A stretch of 64,000 bases of DNA from Macquaria australasica (Eukaryota; Chordata; Actinopteri; Centrarchiformes; Percichthyidae): contig SEMN01000159.1 in NCBI GenBank assembly GCA_005408345.1, forward strand, positions 806,001 to 870,000. Reading direction: 5' to 3'. The notes beneath the pieces were generated by a model, which was not told the DNA's origin, made no database searches, and saw only the letters and a list, made by a program, of their open reading frames with translations. The position numbers and the translations under genes were made by a program. This document shows, piece by piece, positions 39,301 to 52,326 of the stretch. Numbering within the stretch: the first letter of the stretch is position 1; each line of letters opens with the position of its first letter.

Positions 39301-42300
39301 CTCCAACCCTCTAAATATTTAAAGGTGTTGTAGGCGGCCAGTAATTGTACCTTACTTCTGGAAATCACATCTCAGGTGACTGTGTTGCTTATGATTTAAT
39401 AAGTGGCCGTCATCTCTCCCCTAGAACAAGAGATGCAGAGGAAAGTATTCACTAATAACATTATCTCCACGCACAAGTCCATTAGCAAAACTCTGAGAAA
39501 GCCCGGAGGTGGAATGAAGAATTGAGTCACAGCAACATGTTGACATTTGTGTAGATACAGAGGACACTGTATGCTGTAAATTCACGATTGTTCTTTTTAT
39601 ACTCTTGTGTTTACTCATTTGCACAGAAATGACACATTTCATACTGCACACATTGTCTGTCTACTAATTTGCAAATCTAACACCCTCCAAACATTTGGAT
39701 GAGAGGAAGGTATTGTAGCTCGACAATGACTGGTCAGATTGCCCTGAAACTGGCTGTAGACATTGTATTTTAAGACAAATCTACATACAAAATCTAAAGG
39801 GGAAATTTCACAGGGCACATTCATGCTCAACAGAGGATGAACCTTTTTCCATTTTGGACATTTCACAAGCTTTTCTTTAGTGCCACTCTCAGGGCGACAA
39901 ACATTGTGCAACAAATATGAGGCTACATCCACACGAATACGTTTTCATTTCGTTTCAAAACGATCTCCTTACACACAAGCGTTTTATCACCATTTCAGAA
40001 ATAATCTCCGTCCATACTACACGCCTGAAAACGCATATCACATGACCATTCACGTGCACTGGGCATGCACGTGTAAACAGGAAGCAGATTGTCTACTCTG
40101 CGGTTGGTTGCTTAGTTGCAGGAAATAATGCCTGTCCTCACTAAAACGCAATCCGGAATTTTCAAACTAAAACAGGGTCTGCAGCGTTTTAAAAGGTCAT
40201 TTTAGGGGTTTGAAAACTGGATCTAGTCTAGGTGACCTCCTAGGCAAGATCTGAGAATGCGCCCCCTCCCCATTTGAGGTTCGCTTGAAGTAAAAAGAAG
40301 TTTGTCACTCTACAAATGATCTCACTTGAATCAGTGTGGAACAGCTCCTACAAAAGCATGGTAGGTCAATTACCATTATATACCATGTGTCAGAAGATTT
40401 AGATTGAATTAAGAATTTAATGAATAAAGGTACCCTGTGCAGGCCATGTGTAAAATTAGACTGCAGATGGAATGCACATATTCCTGCTGCTGATGGTCAC
40501 TGGTATTTGACTGAAAACGAACTGCATATATGCTACAAGCAGTTGTGAGTGTTAAGAGTCAGTCAAAGGCCTATCAAAGTGAAAGTGGAAAAACCTTTTT
40601 TTTATTTTGTGAATTTGGCATGTGAACCTTCTCCAACAAGCCATGAAAATTGCTTCCTGGATGATATGTGTAGAAGGAAATGCAAGTAAACATAGTCTAT
40701 CGACTCACATGCAATGTGCATGATGAACCAAGCTCCCAGGAACAGCTCTGGGCTGAGTGGCACCCACTGGCCCAAAAATACTTTTTCCCATACACAATAA
40801 TTACTAAAGGAACAGGAACAGTTTAAAGCCAATTTCAAGCCATCCAGATGTGCAGGAAGTCAGCCAACCCCGCCAGAAGACGTTTCTAGTCTAGTGCGCA
40901 CGCTCTGTGGACCCACAGTGGACCCAAAGTGTAGAAGCCCGCAAAGCCTGACAAGATCTTGGAACCCAGTATGTTAATACATACATGATATAAACCCTTT
41001 TAATTTTAGTGACCCCATGACCTTTTTAGCTCCACTAACAGTGAGGCTCTAAGAAAAGTACAATTATCGGTACGGTGTTGTTATCTCTGGCAGTTTTGTA
41101 TTGTGGTGTGTGATGAACACTGCAGCCCTTAGAGGTCACTTGTGGCCTTTATCTTCTTCTAATTGAACCAATTATTTCTATTGTCCTCCATCTTTTCATT
41201 TTGCTAATAATCCATTCCTTTCCCCCTGCTCTCCTCTCCTGTCAAGATTAACGCCCTCAACTCTTGTCCTCTCTCTCCAGCTGCCATCGAGGCCTGCCTG
41301 GGTCACCTGCTGAAGAGACGGGCGGCTGGTTTTCTCCGTAGCGACAAGATCGCCGCCCTCTTCACCAAAGTCGGCAAAGTCTACGACACAGCCGGCGAGG
41401 TTTGCCGTAAAGTGCAAGAGCAACTCCAGCAGCAGGCTGATCTCACCAGGTTGGTCATGGAGTTCCTCCCTCCTTTGTTTTTACTTTCTGCTGAGCTGAA
41501 TTCATTCAAAGCTGTCCCTGTGCAACAGTGAGTGAGCGCTCACTAAACGCCTTTTAAGAGACAGTTTTGATTTCACGTTTAAGTTTCAATCCATCATATT
41601 CTGATTGGAGTGTTCCTACCAGGGACCATACCTGACACCACAGTCAGAATTTAATTTGTGCAAATTGAGTCAATCTGCCATCTTAATTATAGAGGAAGAG
41701 ACACTCTTCTCCATTACAGCCCACTTTGTGATGGAGGATAATAAGACTGCTAGTGTAGCTTTAATTACGCACCAGAACATCAACTAATTAACATCAGCTA
41801 CAATAAATTAACTATCAGAGGCAGTTTTTATACGGGGTGGACACAATTACAGGAACACCTGCACCCCAATAAGGCCTCCCTGTAATACATCCTGTCTTTG
41901 TGAAAGTTAGAGACAGACATTTTGACTTGTCGTAGCAAGTAAAGAACAGGTGTAATTAATAACATTAATGAGGCTCCACTCATTTTACAGGAAGTGTGCC
42001 AGAGCGCCATGTCGCTGAGTCAAAATGCACATAACTAGGGCCTCAGAACCAGTAAAACTAAATGTAATTCAGCCATTATTAATGTCATTATTCCTTCTAT
42101 GACAAGTTAAACATGTCTGTGGCTGTGAAAACAGACTTAAAATGTTCAGTTTTAGTTTTTTTGCATCAGAGAGTAGTTGTATTGTGTTCACATTTCCGTA
42201 TAATGTAGTATACAGTGTGCAAAATATCTTAAATATCTATCCTAAATTACATTGTAGAATTGACATTCTGTTCGTATGTGCTGCTTCATTAGAGTGACAA

Positions 42301-43230
42301 ACTAAGAGCTGACTTCAGATTTGCTGTTATGGTAACATTACTGTAGGGCAGTTGCATTTTACAAAGGCAGCCTTACCTTTTATCCATGATTTCTCTATCT
42401 ATGGTGTTGAATTGTTGAATCCACATTACTTCTCGGATGGTTTGGTGTCATAATTATCTGTTCAGCACTGCTTGCTCCACAGCTTGTCTCCTTTTTGGGT
42501 GAACAAAGAGGACAGCAGTTTATCAATAGGGACATGCAATAGATCAGAGTGCATTTTACAAACACTGTAAATTTTGAATTCGGACAGATCATTACAAATT
42601 GAATATTTCCTTTTGTCCACATTTGAATGGAAGTTCAAATTTCAAATAAACATTCACAGCCCTGTACCTGTACAACACCACACATTCTGTATGTTTTGCA
42701 CTGAAAACATATTAAACCATTTTTGTTTTTTAATAAAAGTTTTAAAATGTGAGGACCTTTTCTGACATTATCTCCCAACTGAATGCCTAAACAGAGTATG
42801 TTCAATATTTAGTTTTTTGTGGGGGCTGTGCTAGTATTTCATCCACCACACAGCATCAGCAAGATATTCATTAGCCCATAACCTGTTCAGTCACATGTTC
42901 TGTGCTGTTCCTCAACTTTCAACATTTAAACATGCAAAACGCTTTTCAGTATGAATAGATAGAAAATAATGAATTGATTGATTAATGTTAATATAGGGAT
43001 CTGAAGCCATCCTTCAATCTCCGGTACTTTGCACAATGCTTTTACAGTAACAACAGACAATTTGAAGTATTTACATACATAGATCATTCCTTGTACACCA
43101 GGTCATTATCTCCATGTAAAACACACAGCTACAGATACACTCCATCACCGGCAGACACAATCTCTGGTCAGTTGAGTGTTTACTAAAGCTGAGCAATCTG
43201 TGTACACACTGTGATAGGCCGCAGGCCTAT

Positions 43231-43274
<44 letters not shown>

Positions 43275-46200
43275 GCGGTGGAGGTAGGTGACGCAAGCGT
43301 GTTTGCATATATATTTCTTCGTGTATGTGTGTACACACAGAGTATGATAAACTGCTTCATCTGCAGGCACTTAGGTACTAGCCGAGCTGTTTGCAAGCCC
43401 ATTAATTGTCCATTAGCGTGAGCCACATGGCTACCACATGTCTCTCTGGGGCTGCAGAGAGAGGTTTCCAAACGAAGGAGAGAAAGCTTTGTGCAACAGG
43501 CACATACAAATACACACATCTCCATGTCTGTATAAATGATGCACAACAATAAAACACAGACAGAATGTGTAGCAAGACGTCATTGCAACATGGCTGCGTT
43601 ATGGGATGTAAATCAGTGGAGTTAAACGTGTTTGGGTACGCTGGGCGCTCAGCTCTCCGTCTTCATATCAGCTGCCGTTTCTCGTTCATCTGTCACATCT
43701 CATCGGCCTTTATTTCCCCAGACAGACCGCACACGACATTAAAGCTTATTATTATGTATGGATCTGGTTTGCCCCAGTCAAACCCCTCCACCAGAATGCA
43801 TACATGCACACTCACACTCACACAGGCATGTTCCCCCCTCCCCCCTCTCTCTGTCATCCCACCTCAGGGCTCCATCTCTCATTTACCCTGGTTGCCATGG
43901 CAACGTGGTTTGCTCCACTGGCGGCCAAAGGGGCAGAGAGCATGATGGGAAACAAGAGACAGGGAGAGAGAATATGAACAGACATCAACAGGAATAAAGA
44001 GTTACAGCGGCGAAGTGAATGGTAATTACAGCAGAGCAGGACTGGGTTGTCTGGTTTGTGTGTGTGTGTGTGTGTGCCAGGGGTAGGTCTGGTGAAGAGG
44101 TTGTATTTTAGCCTCTGTTTCCCAGAGGCTGCCAGTGGACACCCTGTCACGGCTCCTTGTCTCTTTGTGATGTATTCCTTTCTAACCTTCCTTCTCTAAC
44201 TCCTTTTTTAATCTTTATCTTAGCAAGAGAGCACACTGATAAATTACTAACACACCACCCACACAATCACCTTTTCCTCTCTCCATTCCTCTCCTTTTCT
44301 TCCTGACACACGGGGTAAAGAGCAAAACTAGCATATCATCTGCATTCATTTCCTATCCTGCAGTGCTAGCAGCAGACCTGCTGAGGCAACGGCTCTCATA
44401 CTTATTATATACGTCCATCTGCTCTATATAATAGCAATGTATTTATTAAGTAATTGTTGAGATCTCTGATGTGGCAACATCGTTCAAGCAAAGTCCAATG
44501 GGGCAAAAAAGATGAATGGTCAAACTGTTGTTAACATCCAACGCAGTTTACGGGAGAGGCTAAGGGATGGCTATAGCGTGCAAGGAGAGGGTTACGTGAC
44601 CGACGGGAGTAGGTGAGCTAGCACTACTGCTAGCAAACAAAATCTGCTAGCCTGTTTATTAGCAGTTGACCAATATTTACTGTGCAAGGTACTATTACAG
44701 TTATCTTGTCTTATAGACTGCTCTGTCTGTGGGTTTGACAATGTAGTTTTGTGTGGCAACTATTTTGATAACTGATTAGCCATTTTGGTAATTTTTCAAG
44801 CAAAAATGCCAGACAATTTGCTGGTTCCAGATTCTCAACAATGAGGATTTGATGCTTTTCTTTGTCATACATAGTAGTAAACTGAATATCGTAGGGTTCA
44901 AATAAAACAAGCAATTTAATACATCACCTTGTGCTGTTGGAAAGCATTTTTTTGGGTCTTAAAAAAACTTAATTGACAAAACAATTATTCAATTAATCGA
45001 GAAAATAATAGTCAATAATGAAAATAATTGTAGTTGCAGCCCTAGTTTGTTGTCTACAAGACATTTAACATATAGCCTCTTTAATGTCTGATATTTCTCC
45101 AGTCAGACAGTCTGAGACAGAGTTGGAAGACTTCTGCTGGTGACAGAATCACAGATTTGAGGGAAAACTCAGTGATAATAGAACTGTAATACAGAAATTG
45201 GAAAGTAACTTAAAGTGAATCATTTTATAAATGTGGATATAAAAATGTACAAGTACTTTGCATTAATATTCATGAAGGGTAAAATGTCATATGTTGTAGG
45301 GAGATTGGCTTGCTACATTCTTTATTCAGTTTGTTTCTCTCATTCATAATCATTGTTTTTTCACTTGAAAAATTCTGCAGTGATTACATTCGAATCACAG
45401 TGATAATCACTGCTTCAACAAAACTAAATAGCGATGAAAACATTTTGGTTAACAAGCTTTTCTGTGTTTTCCCACTCGCTCTAGAGAGTTTTACTAATAT
45501 TTCAAGGAAAGTTGTGTTGTGCTCTTCTTACAGTATAAGTAAGCTTACAGGGCTAGTAAAAAGCAGCTTTCTCCATCCATCACATGAGCCTCGCCTTGCA
45601 GGTCTCCCCACAGCTTTGGAGTTTGACCTCCAAATAAAGTGGTTTAGACAACCTGGATAAACTGTTTGCTTGTTTACAACCTGCCCAGTCATCTGGCTGC
45701 CTGTTTCTGGCAACAGTGGACTTCTTTGTAGCAATGTCTTTGTATTCCCAGATCTCTGCACTTTCTTCGTTGACTAAAATGTTATCATAACTGATAGAAA
45801 GAATGGCCAAACCTATGAAAAGTAGTAGTTTTCCTTATCACACAACAGGTCAGTACCTATGTAGCAATTATAAGTAGATTGCTACCTATAACTGATGTCA
45901 CACATAGTACTTATTAACCAATGGCCATCATACCTTAGTTAATTTTTACGTGAAGGCAAGATTTAAGGCAACAGTATGCCTCAAACTAATCGTCAACAGT
46001 GTCTAAAACCCCTTTCCCCCACACCTTTCCAACTTTGGAATTAGAGGGCTGCGTCCGATAAGTTTTGTAACTTTCCGAAAACAACAATGCGACAAGTACA
46101 CCCACTTCACACAGTGATTAGTCAGGTGTGTGGAGGTGTGAATGTGAGCACGCTTGAACTTCGATTTACTTTTTGGCTCTTAAATATCAGTCAAAATCAA

Positions 46201-48876
46201 CATCTCTGTGAATACAAATTTATTTTATTGCGTACACAAAAGAGAAGGACTCAGTGAAATCAGCAGTTTCTGAGTTGTTCTCTGTCCATCCGTCTTTAGA
46301 CTGGATAAGAATAATACTCCCATACCTCGTGCATCGATTTTTCTCGTAACAAAGTCTCCTTTCTCATGCTTAGTTTTTACTGGTTGTTGCATAAGCTCTT
46401 ACAGTGATAACAGAGTCTGCTCTCTCTGTCTTCTAACAGTAAGCGAAAACAAGGTAATTGCCACATGAACATAAGGCAAACTTTAGTGTGTATAACTGAC
46501 TGCAACACCATGAATGCCTTTGAGTAGAGACTGTTTGACAGTGTGCATTGTTATCCCTATTTTGTATGATTCATGGTGTCTCGCCCCCTCTCTGCAACTC
46601 CAGGCTTTTCTCCCTGCCTTCAGACAAGTTTGGACGGCACCTCGTATGAACTAGTTCCTTTCAAGCATTCGGAACTCTTTATACTTCACACACACTAGCT
46701 GTGTCTCAATTCAGGGGCCTTCGAAGGCTACATTTGAAGACCAAATGCGTTACAGAGGCGCGACAAGGCTGTCCCATTTCGAAGGATCCTTCAAATGCGG
46801 CCTTCTTTTCCCGAATTTGAAGGATCCAATGGCTGGACCCTTTGCGGCCCAACCTATCCCAAGACTCATTGCGCGCAAGAGAATGGCGTCCCCAAACGTA
46901 CCGTCAACAGCGTCCAAGCAGGATTACACTTTTAAATGTAAGTATTGGGTTTCAACTCACTTGAATAGCTGACGAAACAAATCTTAAAAAAACAAGGGGC
47001 CTTAAAAACCTCTAACAAAATGAAGGCCATGCCTTCATAGACAGTGTCCTCAGAAGGATGCATTCCCTGAATTGAGACACAGCAACTGTGTCCCATACAC
47101 CACAATCTATTTTGAAATTTCTCCAGTATTTACGCTTAAACATGCACAGAGATCAGAGAATACCTTTTCTTTGACTAACTGTACATCTACCATCACAGCT
47201 GTTGAAACCTTTTTGCTCCTTCCTCATAGAATATGCCAGTGGGTCCCTCCATATGAACAGATGTCATGTAACACATCATCAAGCCCTGGTACAAGAAATT
47301 CACATCATGCAAATCCAGAGGCCTAATAAATGACCCTGACATATTCCTTTTTACATTCATATTCATTTGTCAGCTCAAAATGCAATCTGGTTGTAATCAT
47401 TGTAATCAATTCGTTTAGCTACATGTTGACATTTGTTGACATTTGAAATTTGTCAAGTCCAATGGCAGAGGAGGCTAGACGGCACACTGTAGGAAGGGAT
47501 GTTTCCAACCCTCTGTAATTACATAGAGATTATTCATTCATGTGAACAGTTGCTTGGAGGCAATACATCATCATAGAATGTATGATTTCGTTTAACGTGC
47601 AGGTTTCTGAGTGATGCATGCACAATGGTGTAATGTTATATTGTATAAAACATACGTATCAAAGGTCAATCCAAAATCAAACTACTCATCCATAGAGGCA
47701 GTATTAACCAAGACTGACCATGAAGGTTGCATCTTTCTGTGGAAAATTAGTCTTTTTATCATTAGATTTATGTATTCATTGTGCTCATTCAGCTAAAAGC
47801 AGCAGCTATAATGCCCTTTTTTGGCTTGTCATTGAAGGCATCAATTTTCTAATCTCAGGTTTATAAATATTCACAGCATCTGTCTTATGTGTATATCAGC
47901 TCAGGTCCTAGCTTCTGTAAATGATCCTCAGAATCTCTCTCAAAGTACTTCATTCATATCCTTCTGTCACCTCGATAGCAAAGGTGTCCTGTGGAGAGAA
48001 ACAAAAGTTGTGTTTACATTCAGCGTTTCTCACCAAAATACAATGTGTTCATGCATGAGGTCTAACAAACGTGTTGAATGCATTTCCTTCCTACCTATAG
48101 TGGGACAGAGGCCGAGTGGACTGGTTACAGTGGCTAAGAATTAAATACCTGTGTACAATCTATTCAAAAATGTAGATAAGATGTGCAAACATTTCTGTTT
48201 TGGGTCCTTACAATATAGAAATAATATTAATAAAACTTAAGTTGGTTTGCGCTAATTTGGTACATTAGCAACACAGTATTATCAAGCTATTATTATGTGT
48301 TTCAAACATAGGAAAAAGTGTAGAGTGTAGATTGTTCTGTCAGTTATAAGGTTTTACTTTTTAGAGGAAAAGTCTTATCGAGTTTATTCTTATGGGAGCA
48401 TGAATCTGTTTAGCAAATGCCATAGCAATCTGCCTACCTTGTTTGCACAGTTTACATTTGACCTGGTGAAGGCACAAGAGTTCAGTTCAGGAGGTCACCA
48501 GACCAACAAACCGACTGAGGGGTTCATCCTGTCAGTAGTGTGGAAAAGACTGTGTATAGAAACGAAATACTGTACAGGTAAGAACAACAGCAACATATAG
48601 CTCAAGCTGAAACTTGAATAGAAGTTATACATTAAGTATACAGGAGGAGATGCGTATGTTTCATGGCAACAGAACACTGCAACACACTGCAGGTTTTATT
48701 TAGAAAAGAAGACCCTGTCTCTTTTGCATTCTGTCTTATCTCTGACATCATTCTAAACCCCCCACCCCCCCACCCATCCCCTGGAGTACTGTCTCTGCAC
48801 ACCCGCACACACTTCTTCAACACACTTCTTCAAAATGGTTGGGGACTGCAAAAATCGTGACTTAGCTGAAGCCCCC

Positions 48877-48912
<36 letters not shown>

Positions 48913-51900
48913 TGCTGGAGGACTGCTAACATCGTGACTGTGGCAGCCGAGCCCCCCTCGGTACAGACACACAAACGCACACTCATTAGCTTGTCGAAGT
49001 GGGTGTGTGTGAGTTGTGTGAGTGGTTTTGTCTGATTTCTGCAGAAGAGATCAAACTCAGTCTGGGATGAAAGTGCTCCTCTCTTCAGCCTAACATCATG
49101 CACCTGCCTCCATATTCATGAAATACTTCAGCCAGCTGATTTCTACCAGAAAACGACACCATTTGTCTGACATGGTACACATTTATTGGAAACCAACCGG
49201 GAATCAGCTGTTATAGATAATGTAACAATTCATTATTCTGTTAAATGCTGCCTCTCGATGGTCACGGACACCATTTCTTTTCATTTATTAACCTTCACGT
49301 TGTTTACTTGTTATTTGTACATGAGTCTCATGTTATTACTCTTATTATACTGCTTATGTTAGACCATATTAAACATCTTACATTAGACATTAACAGTTAA
49401 TTAGGTCTTCATTAAGCTTATAGGACACTATTAGCATTATTGATACAGTAAAAATGTGCAAACTTTATATGCAATATAATATGCAACTTTATCTGCTTTG
49501 TTGGAGGAACCTATGCTGGTTGGTATTAAAGGCGGGCTCCAGTGATTTAGTAATTTACTTCCTTATGTTGGGTACTTGCAAGAGACAGAAAAGAAAAGCA
49601 AACATAAAATCAGTGTAGCAGAGGCTGAGATATTCTGACTTTTAGTCTATGATTTAAGTTCCAAAAATAGTGGATCCCATAATACACATCTATAGTGTCT
49701 GGACCCTCCCTGCCTGGGAAACACCCCTAGTTTCTAGTGCATGCTTTCTATTATAAATATGCATATGTCTAGAAGGCCAAGCTGAGATAACCCTGATGAC
49801 AACACTATGACATCATCAGATGTCTGGGTGGCTTAGGGGTTAATGATGCTGACCATGTAATTGCAACATGTACATGTAATCTAATTTCCTGTCAGTTCTG
49901 CTGTACGGAAGCATATTTCTGTCACACCAGAAAAAGAAAAATGGATCAGTATCACGTGCTAAATGTGCTAAATAGTATATTGTTATAAGGTGATACGTTT
50001 CTATGTCGTAATAACCTGTACATATGTTGTTATAACGTGAAAAACATCTTGTTATAACAAAGGTCCTGTGTCTGCCAGGCTTTAGATACAAACATGAACT
50101 CTTCTCTGTAGTGGTTGTTATAGCATTGACCTGTGCTTTGTGCCCTGCAGGAGAACCCAGAGCGTGGGCCATGAACCTCTGAGGAGACAGGGCTCCTCCA
50201 CCACCAGCCGCCCCCCTCAGCCCCTCTCTGCCCAGGCCATCAAACACATCTGGGTCCGAACAGCTCTCTTTGAGAAAGTTCTGGACAAGATAGTGCAGTA
50301 CATCGTGGACAACTCCAGGTGATTAGTTTTATTCTTTGCTTCCCGGCATTGCACTGCAGTGACTCACAGCCCTCCACTCCAGTCTTTGTTGTAGCTGAAT
50401 GATGAACAGTCCCTTGTATTACTGTTTAGTGTTCCATTCTCCTCCTGTGTTCGCTCTCTGGTTGCTTTGTTCTGTGCTCTGTCTGGCTAACAACTACTGT
50501 GTGCTTCAACAAGCTGTCCACACACAGTGCGTCAGCCAGAGTGAAATGATGCACTACCACTTGACTGATCAAAGCCTCAAACATGAAGTGCTCTAATGGG
50601 GTTCACAGACATATGACAATGTAGATCACACTGGAAAAATCCACCTTAAAACCTGGGTAGTGTTGTTTGATGTTGTACTTTTGTTGTTCCTGTTGATAGC
50701 TGGGTATATTTAGAAAACTTGAAATTATGTTTAGACAGCTGTAGTGTAGTTCATCTAATGTGATCTAAGCAGCTATGTAGTGCTGCAGCTAATGATTATA
50801 TTCATTATTGCTTAATCTGCCGATTATTCTCATGATTAATTGTTTAGTCTATAAAATGGCAAATATTTGTGAAAAATGCTCATCGCAATTTCCCAGAGCC
50901 CAAAGTGACGTCTTTAAATTGCTTCTTTTGTCTGACCAACAGCCTGGCTCTCATTGGATTACCTGGCTTCACTGAGCCTAACGTTAGTGATCCTGGACAA
51001 ACAATGTCATGAAGCTGGTTAGCCACTGGCTCAGTCAACTCAGGCAGAAGCAGAGTAACCACATTTCCCACAGGGAAATAATAATAAAATAAGGGATTTA
51101 CAGTGATATGAAATATATACACAACTAGGACAGAATTACAAAACTTAAAACAGTAGGAATAATATTCAAAAGTAAGGTTAAAGCTGGAGAAATGCTTCTG
51201 CAAGGATACATGTAAACATCTCTGCAAACCTAAGCAGAAAAGGATGTTGCAGGTAACCATAGGTCATGTTGTGCGGATTTGCACGTCAAGCAAGCTGGTT
51301 GGTTGATCCAACTGTTGGGAGGCAGGTTCAAATCAGGGAAGAAAAAAATGTAACATACACACTATACAAGTTGTACATACATGAAGTATAAATGAAACAG
51401 CCACGCGAGCGTCTACCAACAACCCCTGTCCACATTTGCCTACGTGCTGCCAGGAGAAGCATGTTTCTGCCTTAAGGCTAAAAATACATGTGCGAATTCT
51501 AACATAGGCCTTTTTAAATATGGTTGTTATTTTCAAAATATTCATTAGTCTAGAGTTAGTATGGAAAATACATTCATAAATGTGTTTATTTTCCATAGTA
51601 ACATTTTGGTGCTTTTTGTCATATGATAAAGAAAGTATTATGAATTAAAGCGGTTAAATGTAACATATGCCAAAGCAGAAAGGACAGATACTCTGTGCCA
51701 AAAAAGTTTTTTTGTGTTGTTGTTTTCTCTTCTGTTTGTTTGATTGTTTGAAATCTCATTTTTAACTGGGCTACCATGGTGATCTACTCAGTTAAACGTT
51801 ATCCAGCTTTGTAATACCAGAAAACCCAAAGAGAGCTGGGTAACCCACTAATCTTGCTTTGTAATGCAGGTCCCAGTATGTAATGCAGCCATTAGTTTAG

Positions 51901-52189
51901 AGTGAGGGATGCTGACATGAGATCTATCAACCAGAGCTGAAGTATACCAGTTTAAAGTTGCATATACCCTATATATCTATCTTTGCTTGAAAGAAGCAAA
52001 TTCTGGCCTCTTATTTGGGGATTGTTGAAAGGCTTTCTGGGAAATTGCTACACCAACATCAACACACACACACACACCAACATCAACACACACACACACA
52101 CACACACACACGCCAACATCAACACACACACCAACATCAACACGCACACACACACACACACCAACATCAACACACACACACACCAACAT

Positions 52190-52221
<32 letters not shown>

Positions 52222-52290
52222 CAACATCAACACATACACACCCACCAACATCAACACACACACACACACACATACCCACCCACCAACATC

Positions 52291-52326
<36 letters not shown>

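Larger units (their letters stand above)
2682..41280 (+). other. sgsm2: 38.6-kb intron within the RUN-domain coding region
   Basis: Donor GTAAGT at 2682, acceptor CTCTCTCTCCAG at 41269-41280. The two flanking exons are adjacent in the family protein (ALC then AIEACLGHLL), so no coding exon is missing inside. Contents listed separately: microsatellites, one Tc1-like transposon, several MITE-like elements, SINE and LINE remnants and dispersed repeats. The remaining stretches (roughly 2970-5490, 8430-12430, 14800-18470, 19300-21520, 21660-22960, 23130-25220, 25700-27280, 28110-29460, 30020-32040, 32180-33880, 34140-39730 and 40220-41280) are AT-rich, with no ORF I recognise and no RNA gene. An enhancer or noncoding RNA cannot be excluded by inspection. 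Confidence 0.85.
41450..50150 (+). other. sgsm2: 8.7-kb sgsm2 intron
   Basis: Lies between exons whose products are contiguous in the family up to a variable linker. It contains microsatellites at 43235, 44057 and 48881, the GATTAATCGATTA-type repeat at 44745-45050 and the MITE at 46698-47083. A stretch at 49798-49870 (GTCTGGGTGGCTTAGGGGTT AATG) looks like a decayed tRNA-type SINE head. The 134-codon minus-strand frame at 43145-43549 crosses the GT repeat and has no family resemblance. I see nothing else in 41450-43230, 45050-46690, 47090-48880 or 48910-49790. Confidence 0.8.

Noticed and set aside
43145..43549. 134-codon minus-strand frame
   Set aside because: It crosses a (GT)n microsatellite, has no recognisable domain and lies in an intron with no splice or promoter context.
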